The notes: a model not told the origin generated them from the sequence alone. 64,000 bases of DNA from Hippophae tibetana (GCA_037013495.1 CM072809.1:12807001-12871000), one strand, 5' to 3'; counted from the first letter of the stretch, positions 49,501 to 62,297 are shown. Numbers and translations: made by a program.

Positions 49501-52500
49501 ATGAGACCCATACAAACCTTTTAGCTTTTCCAATTAAATCAACTCTGATGACTTTTCAACTTTAATAAACTCCCCCTATAGATAGTTAACTTTTTAAAAA
49601 AAAAAAATTATACCACATTATCTTAACTTAGTCAATTCTTAAACCAAATAATCTGAGTTCATTACTTCCAAAAAGTCGCACCTTTGTAGCTCCAGCCCGT
49701 TTTAACATGACTTTACTTAGAATTCTTTTGATATTTGTGTGACTTGATTGTCATATCAACCTATGACATGCTTGCAAGCCGCTTTTCAACCTTTCATCAA
49801 CACGTTTTCAAGACATTTTATCTCTACCTCACTCATTTTTTAGAATATCTTCAGCAGATAAAAGAGAAAAATATAGACCTTTAAACGACCTCCAAGGATC
49901 CCCCAACAAGTCATACCAAAATGTTCCCCAAAGGAATAGAACACCTCGAGAGTCTTCTTCCTAACTCTCTCCATTTCGTCCGGTCTCCACCTCATCATCA
50001 CAAGGTCTAGTACCCATAATTAGGATTCTAGTGACTACGAAAAAGGTACATTGTCCAAAGAAAAAACACGACTAAAGGTGAGCTCACACACTGGACCAAA
50101 GATAAATACCACATTGAAAAGATGCCTAACAAGTTGGATGCTAAAAACCTATCTCAAATATGGAGAGAATACAATATCCACCCCAGGTAGGGATGATGCT
50201 TGTCCCAGGCCATCTCTACTACATAGATGATCCCTCTACGAGATGGTGGGTAATACAGTCCATAGCGTTTAAATTAAGACTCAGGTGTCCTTTTCCCATA
50301 ATAGTAGCTCATGCCCTAAACACTTTTGTCATCAACCTTACCCAAGTTAGCCAAAATGAATAGTGAAATCTCTTATGCCTCTCAGTTGTTGCTAGGGAAC
50401 ACGAGGTGGATTTAACAAATGAAAAAATAAGATGCATGTAGTGCCTCAAGAAAAAGGTATCGATAAAGGTAAGGCGTACATTCCAACTCTTGTTAGGCAC
50501 GAGCTCCACTTAAAACCCCCTGATAATGCCTCGGGTTGAAAAGACAAATATTTTTACATCAGAGGAGATATTTAAGGTGGTAAGACATAGTTCCCAATCT
50601 ACACCTCATGGAACCACAATTTCAACACAACCCAACCTCGTGCTAGCGAGCTAATCAATAAATTGGGTCATGATGGTAAAGAGAATATTAGAAAGATCGA
50701 GATCCAAGGCACTAATAACAAGATTTATAAACATATTCTGACTGTAGATCATTTTAGAGACTTCGGTGTATGGAAGGACTATAACAATGAGTACACAAGT
50801 TATTTTTTTGTGGTGGGTTACAAAAGTTTAACGATCTAAATTATAATCTAATTGAGTTCGTTTATTTTTACAAGCATGGACTATACAAGTGTGGACTTGG
50901 AAAACCTAATTCACATGTCAAGTGTCGATCTGAAGCCCACATATCCAAAGATTATCCACACCTCACCTTAGTAGACTGAAGATTCAATTCACCTAAATGA
51001 TGAGCCTATTGAAGTTCCTCCACCACCTCCAACTGACCTGTTGAGAATTTTAAGCTCGTCTACTCTGTCATCTCTTGTTGTGACCTTTAAGAAGAGGAAA
51101 ATACATGAAACCTCAACCATCCTAATCCAAGCCATGGACCTTCACGACTTCGAATTTGACGAAGTCATTTTGAAGGATGACACCGAACGAACTAGGGTCA
51201 GGGAAGCCCATAAGGAGGAAAAGGCATATAACAGGAGATGATAACTAGTCATCTGTTGGACGTAAACTCTTATGCCTTGTCTCCACTTCGTTAATTCACC
51301 CCATTTTTGTAACTCATTATTTCACGTCACTTATTTCTAAAACTTGTATCTTATTAGGTTCCGACACTTGCTAGAGAAGGCGACCTCTCACTCAGGGCAT
51401 ACAAACGCAAGGTGCAAGAGAGTCGCTTGCAAATAGCGAAGTACCAAAAAACTGTAGAGAACAAAAATGCTCTTTTGGTTGAAAACAAGGCCAAAATTAT
51501 GAGTCTTAAGGATGATGTTCTTAATAAGTTTGAAAAACAGAAGAAAGAAAACAGCTACGCCTACGAGTAGGGTAATATGGAAACCCATTGTGAGGAGGCC
51601 AAGGCTATAGCGATATCCCTTAGAGATCTAACTTGTTGGAAACTCTGAAAATAGTGTACTAAAGCTTACAAAAACGAGGTGAGTTTCGTGATAAACAACT
51701 TGAAGACTCAGGTCGTGCTAATATGTTAGGGTTTCTAAAGAGATATTAAATAGAAGACAAATTCAGATCCTTCTTATTGATATTATTGATATTGAGGAGG
51801 TATCTATAGATACATACTAGGCAATTATCAGTTATAATGAAGGGCGCTTTATTCGAGATATTAGAACTAATTTAAATATGACAAAATTTTACAATGAAAT
51901 ACACAAGTCGCTATTTCTAGACCACGTAGATTGTTACGAGATAAGAAGGCAAGTAACACTCACAAGGTCGCATAATGCCAAGTTTTGTCCATCCCGTTGC
52001 AAGCATCAGGTCGTAAGCCACTAAGTACACGAGATCCTCTATCAGAACTGGATTGGCTGCTTTCCTAGACCAAATAGCTTACATACGGGCTGTCAAACAT
52101 GCTCGTATCATTCATTATATGAATGAGGCATCTTAAATCGTTAAGGTCGCGTACTGCTAACTGGATGATACTAAACAGGAATCATTTGCAAGCAAAAAAG
52201 CACTAAAACTTCATAGTCAAAAAATTGAAGGATTCGAAATTTTCTTAATGATTTCCTCCAGAAACTTTATCACAGCAAGCATATAGCATATCAAATAAAC
52301 GAGATAAAGAATGTCATCAAAACCACAGAGCACTCAAAAGAATGGACGCATCATGCATAAGACTGTAAAAAAACAAATTTATATATATATATATATATAA
52401 AAGTTTGGGAAAGTACACCCAAAAACTCATAAAAACCAAAATATATTGAGAGGGATATGATTTAGTGTTAGGGGTGCTACTTTAATATTTTTGTTGTTAT

Positions 52501-52814
52501 GAGTTGCAGGGATGTGAAATTTGTTATTTTCTCAAAAAACTTTGATTTAGGGTTTTTAAATTATGAGGGACGAACCTAGAATAATCGGAGTCAGCTGATG
52601 AGGAATAAGAATTAGAGGAAGAGTGACGGTCGTGTCTACGACGTTTTTTGGAGTGAGAGCGGGACGTCTTCTTTCGGATCTTAAGAGCTTCTTTGTCTTT
52701 GTCTCTGTCCTTGTCACGGCGGCTATGTCGGTTACGACTAGATCGGCCGTGAGATGAAGAATCAGAGGACGAGTTGTAGGAATCGGACGATTCTGATGAA
52801 GACGAGGCCGCCAT
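46598..52814 (-). CDS. Ser/Arg/Lys-rich nuclear protein, five exons
   Basis: Exons: 52814-52576, 48020-47978, 47893-47831, 46866-46810 and 46690-46598; all borders are GT-AG and in frame, giving 164 residues. The first exon (79 codons) is a Ser-rich then Arg/Lys/Asp-rich low-complexity region (SSSESSDSYNSSSDSSSHGR, KKRRRHDRHSSS) with obvious nuclear-localisation character. The middle is a Lys/His/Arg run. The C-terminal 50 residues are the conserved part: GRDKDDGVRRSAVSGKK, ILLKVEKTKEDK and NELLKFLNASFD before the stop. I recognise this as a small conserved plant protein often annotated only as nucleic-acid binding (At5g53800-like); SR-type composition suggests RNA processing, which is inference. 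Intron 1 (48021-52575) is 4.5 kb because a retroelement is inserted in it. Confidence 0.85.
49008..49467 (+). repeat. Left LTR of the intronic retroelement
   Basis: 460 bp. It shares long blocks with 51724-52177, such as ATGACAAAATTTTACAATGA and AACTGGATTGGCTGCTT. Confidence 0.88.
51724..52177 (+). repeat. Right LTR of the intronic retroelement
   Basis: 454 bp, the direct-repeat partner of 49008-49467, with small indels (for example an extra TTGATATTA-type unit near 51780). Confidence 0.88.
52380..52400. repeat. AT dinucleotide microsatellite
   Basis: An uninterrupted AT run of about 20 bases in intron 1 of the SRK-rich gene. Confidence 0.8.
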
Positions 52815-55654
52815 GAATCAGATAGAAAGTTAGACAAACAGCACCAACACTATATACAATTGGGCAAATCCAGCAACCTCTTATGTAGGTCATACAAATA
52901 CCATTTTGCGTTTCCCTACTTTCTTCTCTCTCATACAAAAAGATATTTTATTAGGTTATTTTTATTTATTTATGCGATTATAAATATACTCAAAATATTT
53001 TTTATTTTTTTACGTTGTATCAAAAAAATCAAAAAATTATATAAATTAATATTTTAAAATTTATATCAATAAAAACTAAAAATTAAATTTAGTAATATTA
53101 AATAAAGATAAATTAAAATTAAATAAATTTAACTCGTAATTTAATAAGAATTGTTAATTGTAAAATGATAGTTTAAATATTTTTTAATAATAAAAATATA
53201 TTAATTAATTATAAAAAATATTATTATTATAATTATAAATTTTAATTAAATTATTTTTTATGGTTTAAAAAATAATAATTTTTTTTATTAGTGGATGGTA
53301 TGTGTTATTTTTCCTTTAAGAAATGAAGAAAGTAAGTTCCTCTTTATACTTAAATTTATTTGATAAATTAAACCATCCAATTTATTTTAATTTTTGAAAT
53401 CTTAGTAACAAATAACATACATAAGTGGTATAGATACTTAAGATATAGAACTTAAAACCTAAAGGAAAATTCTGTGTTGCAAAATATACATTTAACGTCA
53501 TACATAATGTTATAATTATAAATATAAGCAATGCAATATTAATCACGTAATAATTAAATATTAAACTAAAAAAGTTAATATATAGCGTTAATATTTATGT
53601 CACATTAAACTTATTTAGTAAACAAGATAAAATATAATTCCTTTACTTATTCTTATTTATTAACATTTCAATTACGTTAATTTTTATAATGAATCAGTAA
53701 ACGTGTCCATAGATTCTGCTAAGATGGTCCGAATTGCTTGAAGTATAATTCTATTAAAAATAATAATAATATGAAAGTGTGGATTTGCAATGCGATTAGT
53801 TTCTGTATAAAAAAAAAAATTTAATTTTTTTATTTTTAATTTTAATTTTAACGGATTTTAATAAATTTAATTGATATTAGTTTCTTTCTGTCTTTTCTTA
53901 AATAGCTCTTTAAAAATCTAAAATATCACGCTGTATTATAAGGGAGAGACATAAATTATTCTAATTTTTTATAAATGTATTTTAATTTTATACTTTTATA
54001 ATTAGGTATCATTAGTTGACTATTTTAAAAAATTAGTATATTTAGTATATAATTTTTAAAATTTAGCGTTTTGCTTTTCATTATTATTTAAAAAACATTT
54101 TTTAGTCCAATTAGGTAGACTAATTTTTAATAAATTATCAAAAAAATTTAATAATATAATTAAAAATACTCGATCATAAATTATGAAATTAAAATATATT
54201 TTTATATATAATAATAAAATTATTAGCTCATTTTTTCCCATGCAACAACTAATAAGATGTTTCAAGCATGCATGTTTGTTACTACCCTTTATCTTATATT
54301 AGCTTAAATATGTTTTTTATTTGAAGCATTTTGGATGATAGCAAAAATGCTCCTAATGATTTTTTTCTTCAAAAAATGTGATTATATTTATGTCATTTTT
54401 ATTAAAAAAAAACTAAGAATAAATTATGTATTAAAAAATTTAACTAAATGTTAAACCAATTAAATATTAGAGATATTTTTACTGTAAATTCAAAACTTTA
54501 ATGATAAAATATATTTAAGTCTCCTACTTTATATATTTATATTCAACTAAATACAAATATCTAATGACTTATTATTGAGGATATTGCAATCTCAAGAATA
54601 TAACGCATATTTTTGGCATACAAAGAAGTTCAACATGTTCTTCTCCCTTTCCGTTTCTGATCAATTTATACTCTTTGGTTTCAAATGTCATAACTATGCG
54701 TGTGTTGACGACCATGATTACTACATTTTCTCAACATAATTTTTTTTTTTCTCTTTAGGAACTGACAAAAAATTTATTCTTTTTAAATATTTTTTTATAT
54801 TTTTTTCTCAAACTTTATATATAATGAGACACTTCGCGCTAATGTTTTATATATAATGAGACAACACGCTAATGCCAATCTAACTTACATCTTTTATATA
54901 TAAACTAAATTGTACCTATTAAAAATAAATAATTTTTTTAATATATCTTTAAAAAATATAATATTTTTGTATAACTTTCTCAAAATTAAGATACTACTCA
55001 ATACTCAATCTCAAAATACATATAATTAAACTAGGAGAATAAAATATTCATGTTATTACCTATAAAAAATATCTCAAATCTAATATAAGTTTACACTCAT
55101 TTTTACACTTATATATCACTTATATGGTTATAAAAATAAATCACTTAATTATTTTTTAAGATTATTATCATGATATAAATAGTATGATTGGAAATATATA
55201 TATTTTTAATATTTTTTATTTTATTAAATAATAACTACTGTGTTTTAAATAAAAGATTAATTATTTTTATGTTTATAATGTATAGATAATTTATAAAATA
55301 TTGAAAATATTCATTTTTTTGAAATTATATCCACAATAATAATAAAAATATATTCAATTTTTAATATAATTATATAATCATCTATATATTATCAACATAA
55401 TTATAATTTTAAAAATATATGTTGTTGAATTTTTTATCATTATTCATATATTATAAATATAATTAAAATAAAATAAATATTTTTATAAATTATTTTATTA
55501 ATCCCACATATAAAACATAATTAATCTTAAAATAAACGATTTTTAGCGTATCTTTTCGTACTTTGTACTACAACGTTAAAACAAAAACAAAAAGGATTAA
55601 AATATATATTATTATGAAAAAAGTGATATGTACATAGCACGTTCCAAAAATAAA
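52815..55654. other. AT-rich intergenic spacer
   Basis: Upstream of the SRK-rich gene. No coding sequence is supported on either strand. A short direct repeat of TTTATATATAATGAGACA occurs at about 54824 and 54848. Confidence 0.55.
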
Positions 55655-56740
55655 TCACATCAGTATTAATAATCTAAGTATCATCAGTGCATGATCTTCC
55701 TTAAGGAAAATGGCAGTGGTGTAGCTGTTGAGTCTCACATCGATCAGAGATGTCAACGTAGTGTTGGTTATTAGTCTGGTTAAACCTTTTTCCTGATAAG
55801 CGCGTTTTAAGGAAAGTTTTGGTTGTACAACTCTCAACTTGGTATCAAAGCAGGTCCCTGGGATCAACTGATGAGTCCCCTCACGCACATTGGCACTCGG
55901 GTTTGGTAGAGTTGTGTTCTCCCGTCCGATTTGAGGTAGGATGTTGAGTCCCACATCGACCAGAGATGTCAGCCTAGTGTTGATTATTAGTCTAATTCAA
56001 TCCATTTCCTGATAAACGCATTTTGAGAGAAAGCTTTAGTTGTACAACTTTTAACTATAGCGTTGTTAATTAGTTGCACACAATGAGCAATTCTTTGTGT
56101 AAATTTTATATATTATACTATTAACCTGAGTAATTTAATTTTAAAGTAAGATTACTCCCATAATATTTATAAATAATATATTAATATATTTTTTAATAAA
56201 TATATAATATTTTTTTTACACTAGTATTTTTAAAATGTGAATAGTTTAATCCAATATTTTATATTTTTATTATATTTAAATTCTACTTAAATGACTATTT
56301 TTCGTATTTTTTTAAAGGTATATGTTTGTTTTGTTTTTTGTTTTTTTAAGAATATCATTAAATTTTTTTTACTCATTAATCTATTAAATTATGATATTAT
56401 ATAAGTTTTGTATAATATAATCAAATTTAACTATCCAATCAAGTCAAACACTTCACCGATATTTTTCTTTAACAATTTTTGTTTCGTTTTGTTTTATACC
56501 CAAATAGTTTGAACTAGAACCTCTGTCATTAAATTATGAGAAGAAAGCAACTATTCAATGCAAATTATTTATCTTAATTACTTAGAAAAGCTTGAGGCTT
56601 AATTATATGAATATAGTCGTTGAACTCCTTTCACAATGATCAATATGTAAGCAATGTTTTGTAACCTAATCGGATAAGATTCGAAATCTGAGGTTATGTA
56701 AATAATATGTCACAGGACAATATTACGCACAAATTTATAT
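55655..56740 (-). pseudogene. Pectin methylesterase pseudogene fragments, interrupted by a TRIM element
   Basis: Two segments match the intact PME gene at 58363-59078 at the nucleotide level. ATCAGTATTAATAATCTAAG and following bases (about 55659-55705) align with the PME 3' coding end at about 58412-58460. GTTTGAACTAGAACCTCTGT and the next 180 bases (about 56509-56710) align with about 58527-58725, the part encoding the tail of the catalytic domain. Both are in the same orientation and order as in the intact gene, but with many substitutions and indels and no open frame. The TRIM at 55726-56056 and AT-rich insertions separate the pieces. This is an old tandem copy of the PME. Confidence 0.75.
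55726..56056 (+). mobile_element. TRIM (terminal-repeat retrotransposon in miniature), 331 bp
   Basis: Two direct terminal repeats of 114 and 115 bp (55726-55839 and 55942-56056), both opening with TGTTGAGTC and closing with an AACT-type end, flank a 102-bp interior. Directly after the first repeat is TGGTATCAAAGC (55840-55851), a one-base variant of the initiator Met tRNA primer site; a purine-rich GAGGTAGGA precedes the second repeat. Flanking 5-mers GTAGC (55721-55725) and ATAGC (56057-56061) differ at one base and are probably the target duplication. It has no coding capacity, as expected for a TRIM. Confidence 0.88.
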
Positions 56741-56762
56741 ATTAAAACCATATCCCTATATC

Positions 56763-56785
56763 TATATATATATATATATATATAT
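56763..56785. repeat. TA dinucleotide microsatellite
   Basis: An uninterrupted TA run of about 22 bases. Confidence 0.8.
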
Positions 56786-56932
56786 TAGCTGCATTGTGAA
56801 GGTTGTGAAGCTGCCGCTAGAGTTATTTCTTCTCTGGTGCCACGGAGATATATGAAAACAGAGAGATGAGAACAGAGAAGAACTGAGCAGCGGAATAGGA
56901 AGCTAAAAACCGAGAAAATAAAAACATTGTTC

Positions 56933-57338
56933 TGTTGGGAAATTACGCAAATTTTCGATAAGTGAAACTTATGAGAAAACAAGAATAGAAAAATAACACA
57001 CAAATTTGATAACGGAGTTCGGCCAATCTTGCTTACGTCTCCGAACCTACTGCAGATCTTTTTACTGAAAGATGAGAAATTATAGAAGGTGTTTACAACA
57101 TTCACAACTCGCAACCCAACTACACCTAAGAAAATTACTCTTAATTTTCTCTGACAAAAGTTTTTCTCTCAATTGGAATGAACACTTTTGATGGTTAATT
57201 CATTACAATTACACATCTATTTATAGGAAAATTGACTCCTTGAATTATTCCTTAAATTAATGGTTCCTTGAATTGCTATTTGAATTAAGCTCCTTAATTT
57301 TCTCCTTATATTAAGGAGCTTTATAACAATCTCCAACA
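56933..57338 (-). mobile_element. Candidate solo LTR of a copia-type element
   Basis: Begins TGTTGG and ends CCAACA, a perfect 6-bp terminal inverted repeat typical of LTRs, over 406 bp. The interior contains GGAGTTCGGCCAATCTTGC and a TCTATTTATAGGAAA segment that resembles the TATA region of copia LTRs. No partner LTR was found, no primer site is adjacent and the flanking 5-mers do not match, so it may be a solo LTR or the edge of a larger truncated element that includes GC-richer sequence at 57340-57560. Confidence 0.5.
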
Positions 57339-58362
57339 ACCTCTTTCAGCATTGATTATCAGTTGTCTATTCCAGCGTCGATCTCCAGCTACCTTTTCAA
57401 GCTCGTTCCCGTTCAGTCCAACTCTTGGTTCCGGGTTCCAGTTTTGTTCGTGGCTAACAACTCCAAATCTTTACCAGCCAGCCCTTCCTTCATCGTTCGA
57501 AACCAGCCACTTCCAGCTGTTGAAAGACATCAGCCGATAGAGAAGAATCAACAAGTTGTTATTTCTGTGGAGTTTATACGATAACATATTTGATTTAATA
57601 ATAAATTGTTAATTTATTTTGCTATATATATTACGAAAGATAGATATTTTCTTGGTGTATTTAGATTTTAGTATATTTTACAAAACTTTTTAAATATTGG
57701 TGTTTATATCTCCATTTTATTATTAGTATATTTTTTTCAATGTATTGTCATTAGTAAAGTAGATTTTTCACGTCGAAGAGTTGAACCACTTAAACCATTG
57801 TGTGTCATCTATTTTCTCACTACTTATTATTTTAATATTACACATTATTATATATTTGTACGATCAAAATTCTACTCTCGTTTTCACATGAAATAATTTA
57901 TAACATATGGAAATAATATTTTAAGATAATCATAAATATTGGTAAATTGTTATTTCAATTAAGCTCTTCTCCATTGAATCTACTCACTAACAAGGAAAAA
58001 AGAAATAGAGGACATTTATCCTTGTGATATTTCCTCAATTTTTTGTATCATATATAACTAACTACAAATATTTAATAGCTTCTTATTTATATTGATTGCA
58101 AATAGAAACCACATGCATGAACTACACATAACACACATTGCTTGCATTTTTTTGCCAATCATTAGAGCTCAGAAAAGTTAAGCAGATTCCTATCCCATTA
58201 GTTTAATTACACTATCAATTTATACATTATTGTTTTTCAAATGCCAAAGCTATTTATGTGTTACAACCCAAATAAATTGTTATGATCACCACATTTCACA
58301 GATACAAAAGTTTTTTTTTCCTTAAAGAACCCACAAAACTTTTTTTTTCTTTCTAAATTCTC
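57339..58362. other. Spacer downstream of the PME gene
   Basis: 57340-57580 is GC-richer and contains an open stretch with no recognised domain, possibly retroelement interior. 57600-58362 is AT-rich and should include the PME 3' untranslated region. Confidence 0.5.
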
Positions 58363-60370
58363 TCAAACTTTATTTGCAACAGGTGCAGAGATCATGCCGG
58401 GAAAATAAGGCACACCAGTGTTCTTAATCCAAGTATCATTAGTAAAGAATCTTCCAGATGTAAAATCTGTTGCTTCTTGAGGTGTAATGCTCTTGATCCC
58501 AACCCATTTAACCCTTGCATCCTTGTTTGAACCAGGACCTCTATTGTTAAACTCTGAGTAGAAGCAAGTATTGAGTGCGAATTCTTTATCCCAAGGAAGA
58601 AAACCTTGAGGTTGAATCAAATCATCAATAAAAGTCTCCATAAAAATAGTCCTTGAGTACTCCTTCCATGGACGAGCAAGGTAAGCCTTGTTTTCGAACC
58701 TAACAGGGTAATATTCGGGATCGGAGGTTATGGAGCAGTTTTGGAAGATTATACCAGATGGTTGGTGCCTTTCTTTCCTTCCTTGTGCTGTTATAATGCA
58801 TTGTTGATTCTTCTCCGGCTTGCGCACCACAAACTTGCAATTTTGAAACAATGCAGCAGCATCGCCAAAAATGAAGTCAATTGTTCCGGAAACAACACAT
58901 TCTCTATAGAATTGGCGTTTGGCATGAGTGTATAGTGTGTCTTGGTATCCATCCATTTGACATCTGTAGAAAACTGTCTCATCTGCATCAACTCTCAATG
59001 CCACTGCTTGATGTTTTGCTGCACCTGCACTGTTTTCAAATCCAATGTCCCTTGCCATGAAATAGTCTCCAAGAATAGCTGCAATCAATCAAATCAATTA
59101 GTTACATAATAGACATTAAGGTATATACTAATTGTAGTTATTTAATGTTTACATACATATATGACTTGGCAATTTTCTGTATACTTGAACACGGTAAAGA
59201 GAAATTTATGTATTTTGTTATGCAATAGTGAGTGACATAGGTGACATGCTATTTAAGTTTTGCGTAAAGGGTGTATAATGGTATAAGGTACGGAGAGATG
59301 AGTTTAGTTTAAGTATGCTTACAAACAGTGGCTGTGAGCATAGTGGTGAAGCCATCTTTAAAGTTCTTGTGACCAGTGATTCGAGTTTTAGTACCGCCAT
59401 CTCCGATCATCACAACATGTTTCATGTCCTTCTCAACAGTAACATATTCCTTATATATTCCTTCCTTGACATAGATCACAAAGGGTTTTAGGTTTTTCTT
59501 TGGGACACGCTTCAATGCATCTTTAATTGTTTTGCAATGTCCTGTTCCATCCGTAGCAACAACAACATCAGGCTTGAGATCAGTTGGTGAAGCACTAAGA
59601 AGTTTGCGACCAAATTCAGGATCAAATAATTCCATTCCATGACCCAGAACCATCTCTTGCTCAAGAAGGCGACGACCAACGTTCCCAATTCCTACAGAAT
59701 GTAAGTCTGCAATATATGGGGAGATTTCAGAAACCATAGCAAGAGCATTACTAGTTAAATGCATGGAAGTTTTCAAAGCATCCTTCATCTTGTCTGCAGC
59801 ATCACCAGTGGTTCCATTAAAACCATCCAAACAAGTTTCTTGGTATGTTATAGTAGCACTAAGCCAAACCTTTAAATCCATAATCAATGTTTGAATTTCT
59901 TTGGCATCAAAATTTCCCAATTTGTCAAAAGCATGTTTAAGTTCACCAATAGCTTGATTCATCATAACTCTACATTGATAAAGGGCCTTGGAAGTCCTAG
60001 GATCTTTCTCAAGCTTTTTCAAAACATCTGATTTATTATAAGCCTCAGCAATATACTTTTGTACAACACTAAAAGCCATCTGAATCAATCTTTTAGGATC
60101 TGTGGTGTTACCAGCAGCGTGACTAAGACTATCTACACATTCTTGTTTGTAATCAGTGGCTTGACATAAAGATTTAACAGCTTTAACCGAAGCCGAAATC
60201 TCTTTTTTTTTGTTATCTGTGATTTTGCTTCCATCTGCTGGGCTGTGGGACTCGTTCTTTTTTAGACCAACACCAATAGTCACGGCAGCCACTAAAGCTA
60301 CAAGTAAAAAGGAAGAGATACCAATGATTATAAATCTCTTCTTTTTATTTGCATCATCGTCAAATGCCAT
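58363..60370 (-). CDS. Type I pectin methylesterase with PMEI pro-region, two exons
   Basis: De-esterifies homogalacturonan in the cell wall. Exons 60370-59323 and 59078-58363 (donor GTAAGC, acceptor TTGCAG) encode 587 residues. Residues 1-13 are a charged cytosolic tail, 14-36 a signal anchor. About 55-215 is the PMEI domain with four Cys (69, 78, 133, 180). Subtilase-type processing motifs RRLL (233-236) and RKLL (255-258) precede the catalytic domain (from about 268). Catalytic motifs are complete: GIYKEYV about 304-310, QAVAL 373-377, YQDTLY 394-399, DFIFG 417-421 and LARPW (the family usually has LGRPW). The second intron-free exon ends in a normal C-terminus. A decayed copy lies 2-3 kb downstream. 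It looks functional; the substrate pattern and tissue cannot be told from sequence. Confidence 0.95.
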
Positions 60371-62297
60371 TTATTATGATTATAATAAGTTGAAGCAACT
60401 CTTGAAAAAGGGAGAAAAATTTATCTTTTTTGTTTTGGCTTTAACAAGTTAAAGACAGAATTCTCTCCCTTTGGCCAGAGACCTGCTTAAACACGTAATA
60501 AAAGGGAAAGCATAAGGAGTGGCCTTTCTCCAAAACTGTGAGATTTCACAAATTGTTTGAGAGTTTATATCTATACTATTGTAATCATAAAGAGAAAAGA
60601 AATAAGATAAATTTGAAAAAGTTTGTTGTAACGGTATTGAGCTTTGGAGGTAAAGAGAGGTCCAAACATAAGCTAGAGGTTAGTTTGTTAGTATTTACTA
60701 AAAAATGAGAGGCGAAAACTAGAAACTATCTTCAAAGTGAAAGTCAAAGTTAATTTAATTCTTTTGAGAATTGAGATGGTCTCCCATTTTATCACATTAA
60801 TGTTGGCATTGTTAATCTCGATAGTTGCCTTAGTATATGATAACGTGTGATATGTTTAAAAACAAGTCAATATAACTAATTAAACTATACAAATGATAAA
60901 TAATTTAATAACAAAAAATATTGAAATCACTAAAAATCTTATAATAAATATTATTAATTATTAACTTATTAATAAAATAGTTTTGAAAATAGTTTTAAAT
61001 AAAGATAAAAATATATATATATACAATATGTGATTATAGAACAATACTCAACCAATTATATTATAAATCAATATTAAAACTATCTTTGAATTAAAAACAA
61101 TAGCTTAAAAAATCTATGCACTAGATAATGACTTCCAACCAAATGTTTATTACTTTTAATTGAATTAGAATACCTATAAAAATCGATCATAATTAAGCTA
61201 TATACTTACTCATAGTTATTAGATAACATTTAACACTTATGATTCTTAGCAACATTCAACGAATGTATCAACTCTACTTGTCACATTGTTAAAAAACAAT
61301 AAGTTATTACTTTGAGTAAGAATATTAACGAATACCATAATTAACAAAATAAATAAAAATCTATTTATTCACAAGATAATTTAATAACATCTTAAACTAG
61401 TATTAAACATATGTGTGCATTAAGCTAGTTCATTAGTCTAATTCATACATATATAATTATGAAATTTAATCATAGATTCGAATAAATCAAAACTCAAGGA
61501 TGTTATCTAAAAATCATTATAACATTTTATTGATTAAAATTATAATTTAGGGTTTGAAAATTGACCACGATCATATAAATAAATTAGTTAGGAAAAATAA
61601 TAATTAAAATAAATAGAAAATAACAAATAAGATAAAGAAGAAGAAAAACTTATGATTGATATCAATGATTGAATTACAATTTCTTGATTTTCTATTTGAA
61701 TTCTATCTTACCTATATCATTTAATTTCTCTATAGATTTATATCTTTTCCGTATATTTCTGTTCCTACAATATGTATAATATATAATTGATTTTGTTGTT
61801 AACCCTAGTTATATACCTATAGTAAAAAAGTTATAGTTATAGTTATAGTTGTTAACCATAGATTTTGTTGCGTCGCACATATAATCATGTCGTAATACAC
61901 CCTTAATTTTGATAATTTAATGTTTTGACCCCTTTTTAATATATCTTGTATAAATGTTTGCATTTAGGTCTTTTATTGTATAACAGTTATACCGTTGGTT
62001 ATGAGATAGATTTGATTGGTATTTTGTTATTTGAATTTTTTAAGTTTAAAATTATTTGAAATAAATAAAAACATATCCTGTGATTCCTAAAATACAATTT
62101 ATAAAACACTTAAGTTAAAATATGATATTAAAACATAATTCTTTCTTTTAATTCTAATAAATCATTATATACGCATACTTTTTAGGCACGTACCAACCTA
62201 ATATTTTAGGTCAATAAAATCTAAGATTAATGTAATTTTTTATTTTGAAAAATACAAATTCTCATTATTTGGCAGAGAAATAAAGTAATATAATTCA
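60371..62297. other. PME upstream region and AT-rich spacer
   Basis: The first few hundred bases should hold the PME promoter and leader; no unambiguous TATA box was assigned. The rest is AT-rich with no supported gene. A short TTATAG hexamer repeat is at about 61830-61850. Confidence 0.5.

Larger units (their letters stand above)
49008..52177 (+). mobile_element. Non-autonomous LTR retroelement inside intron 1 of the SRK-rich gene
   Basis: Two direct repeats of about 455-460 bp, both starting TGTTAGGGTT and ending AAACA, enclose 2.3 kb. The interior has no integrase or reverse transcriptase that I can find. On the plus strand it holds gag-like fragments: FKLRLRCPFPIIVAHALNTF near 50260-50330, and a Lys/Glu-rich coiled-coil stretch (LRAYKRKVQESRLQIAKYQK) at 51388-51570, ending in stops. 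This is the composition of a LARD-like derivative. No clean 5-bp target duplication or tRNA primer site could be assigned, and the LTRs have diverged more than those of the copia element. Confidence 0.8.

Noticed and set aside
52556..52837. Alternative 93-codon minus-strand frame over the SRK-rich exon
   Set aside because: Out of phase with the downstream conserved exons; the Ser/Arg frame from 52814 splices correctly.
55655..55954. Minus-strand 99-codon frame
   Set aside because: It reads through the TRIM element and PME pseudogene junction; not a gene.
57352..57584. Two overlapping open frames
   Set aside because: No domain, no splice partner; next to LTR-like sequence and likely retroelement interior.
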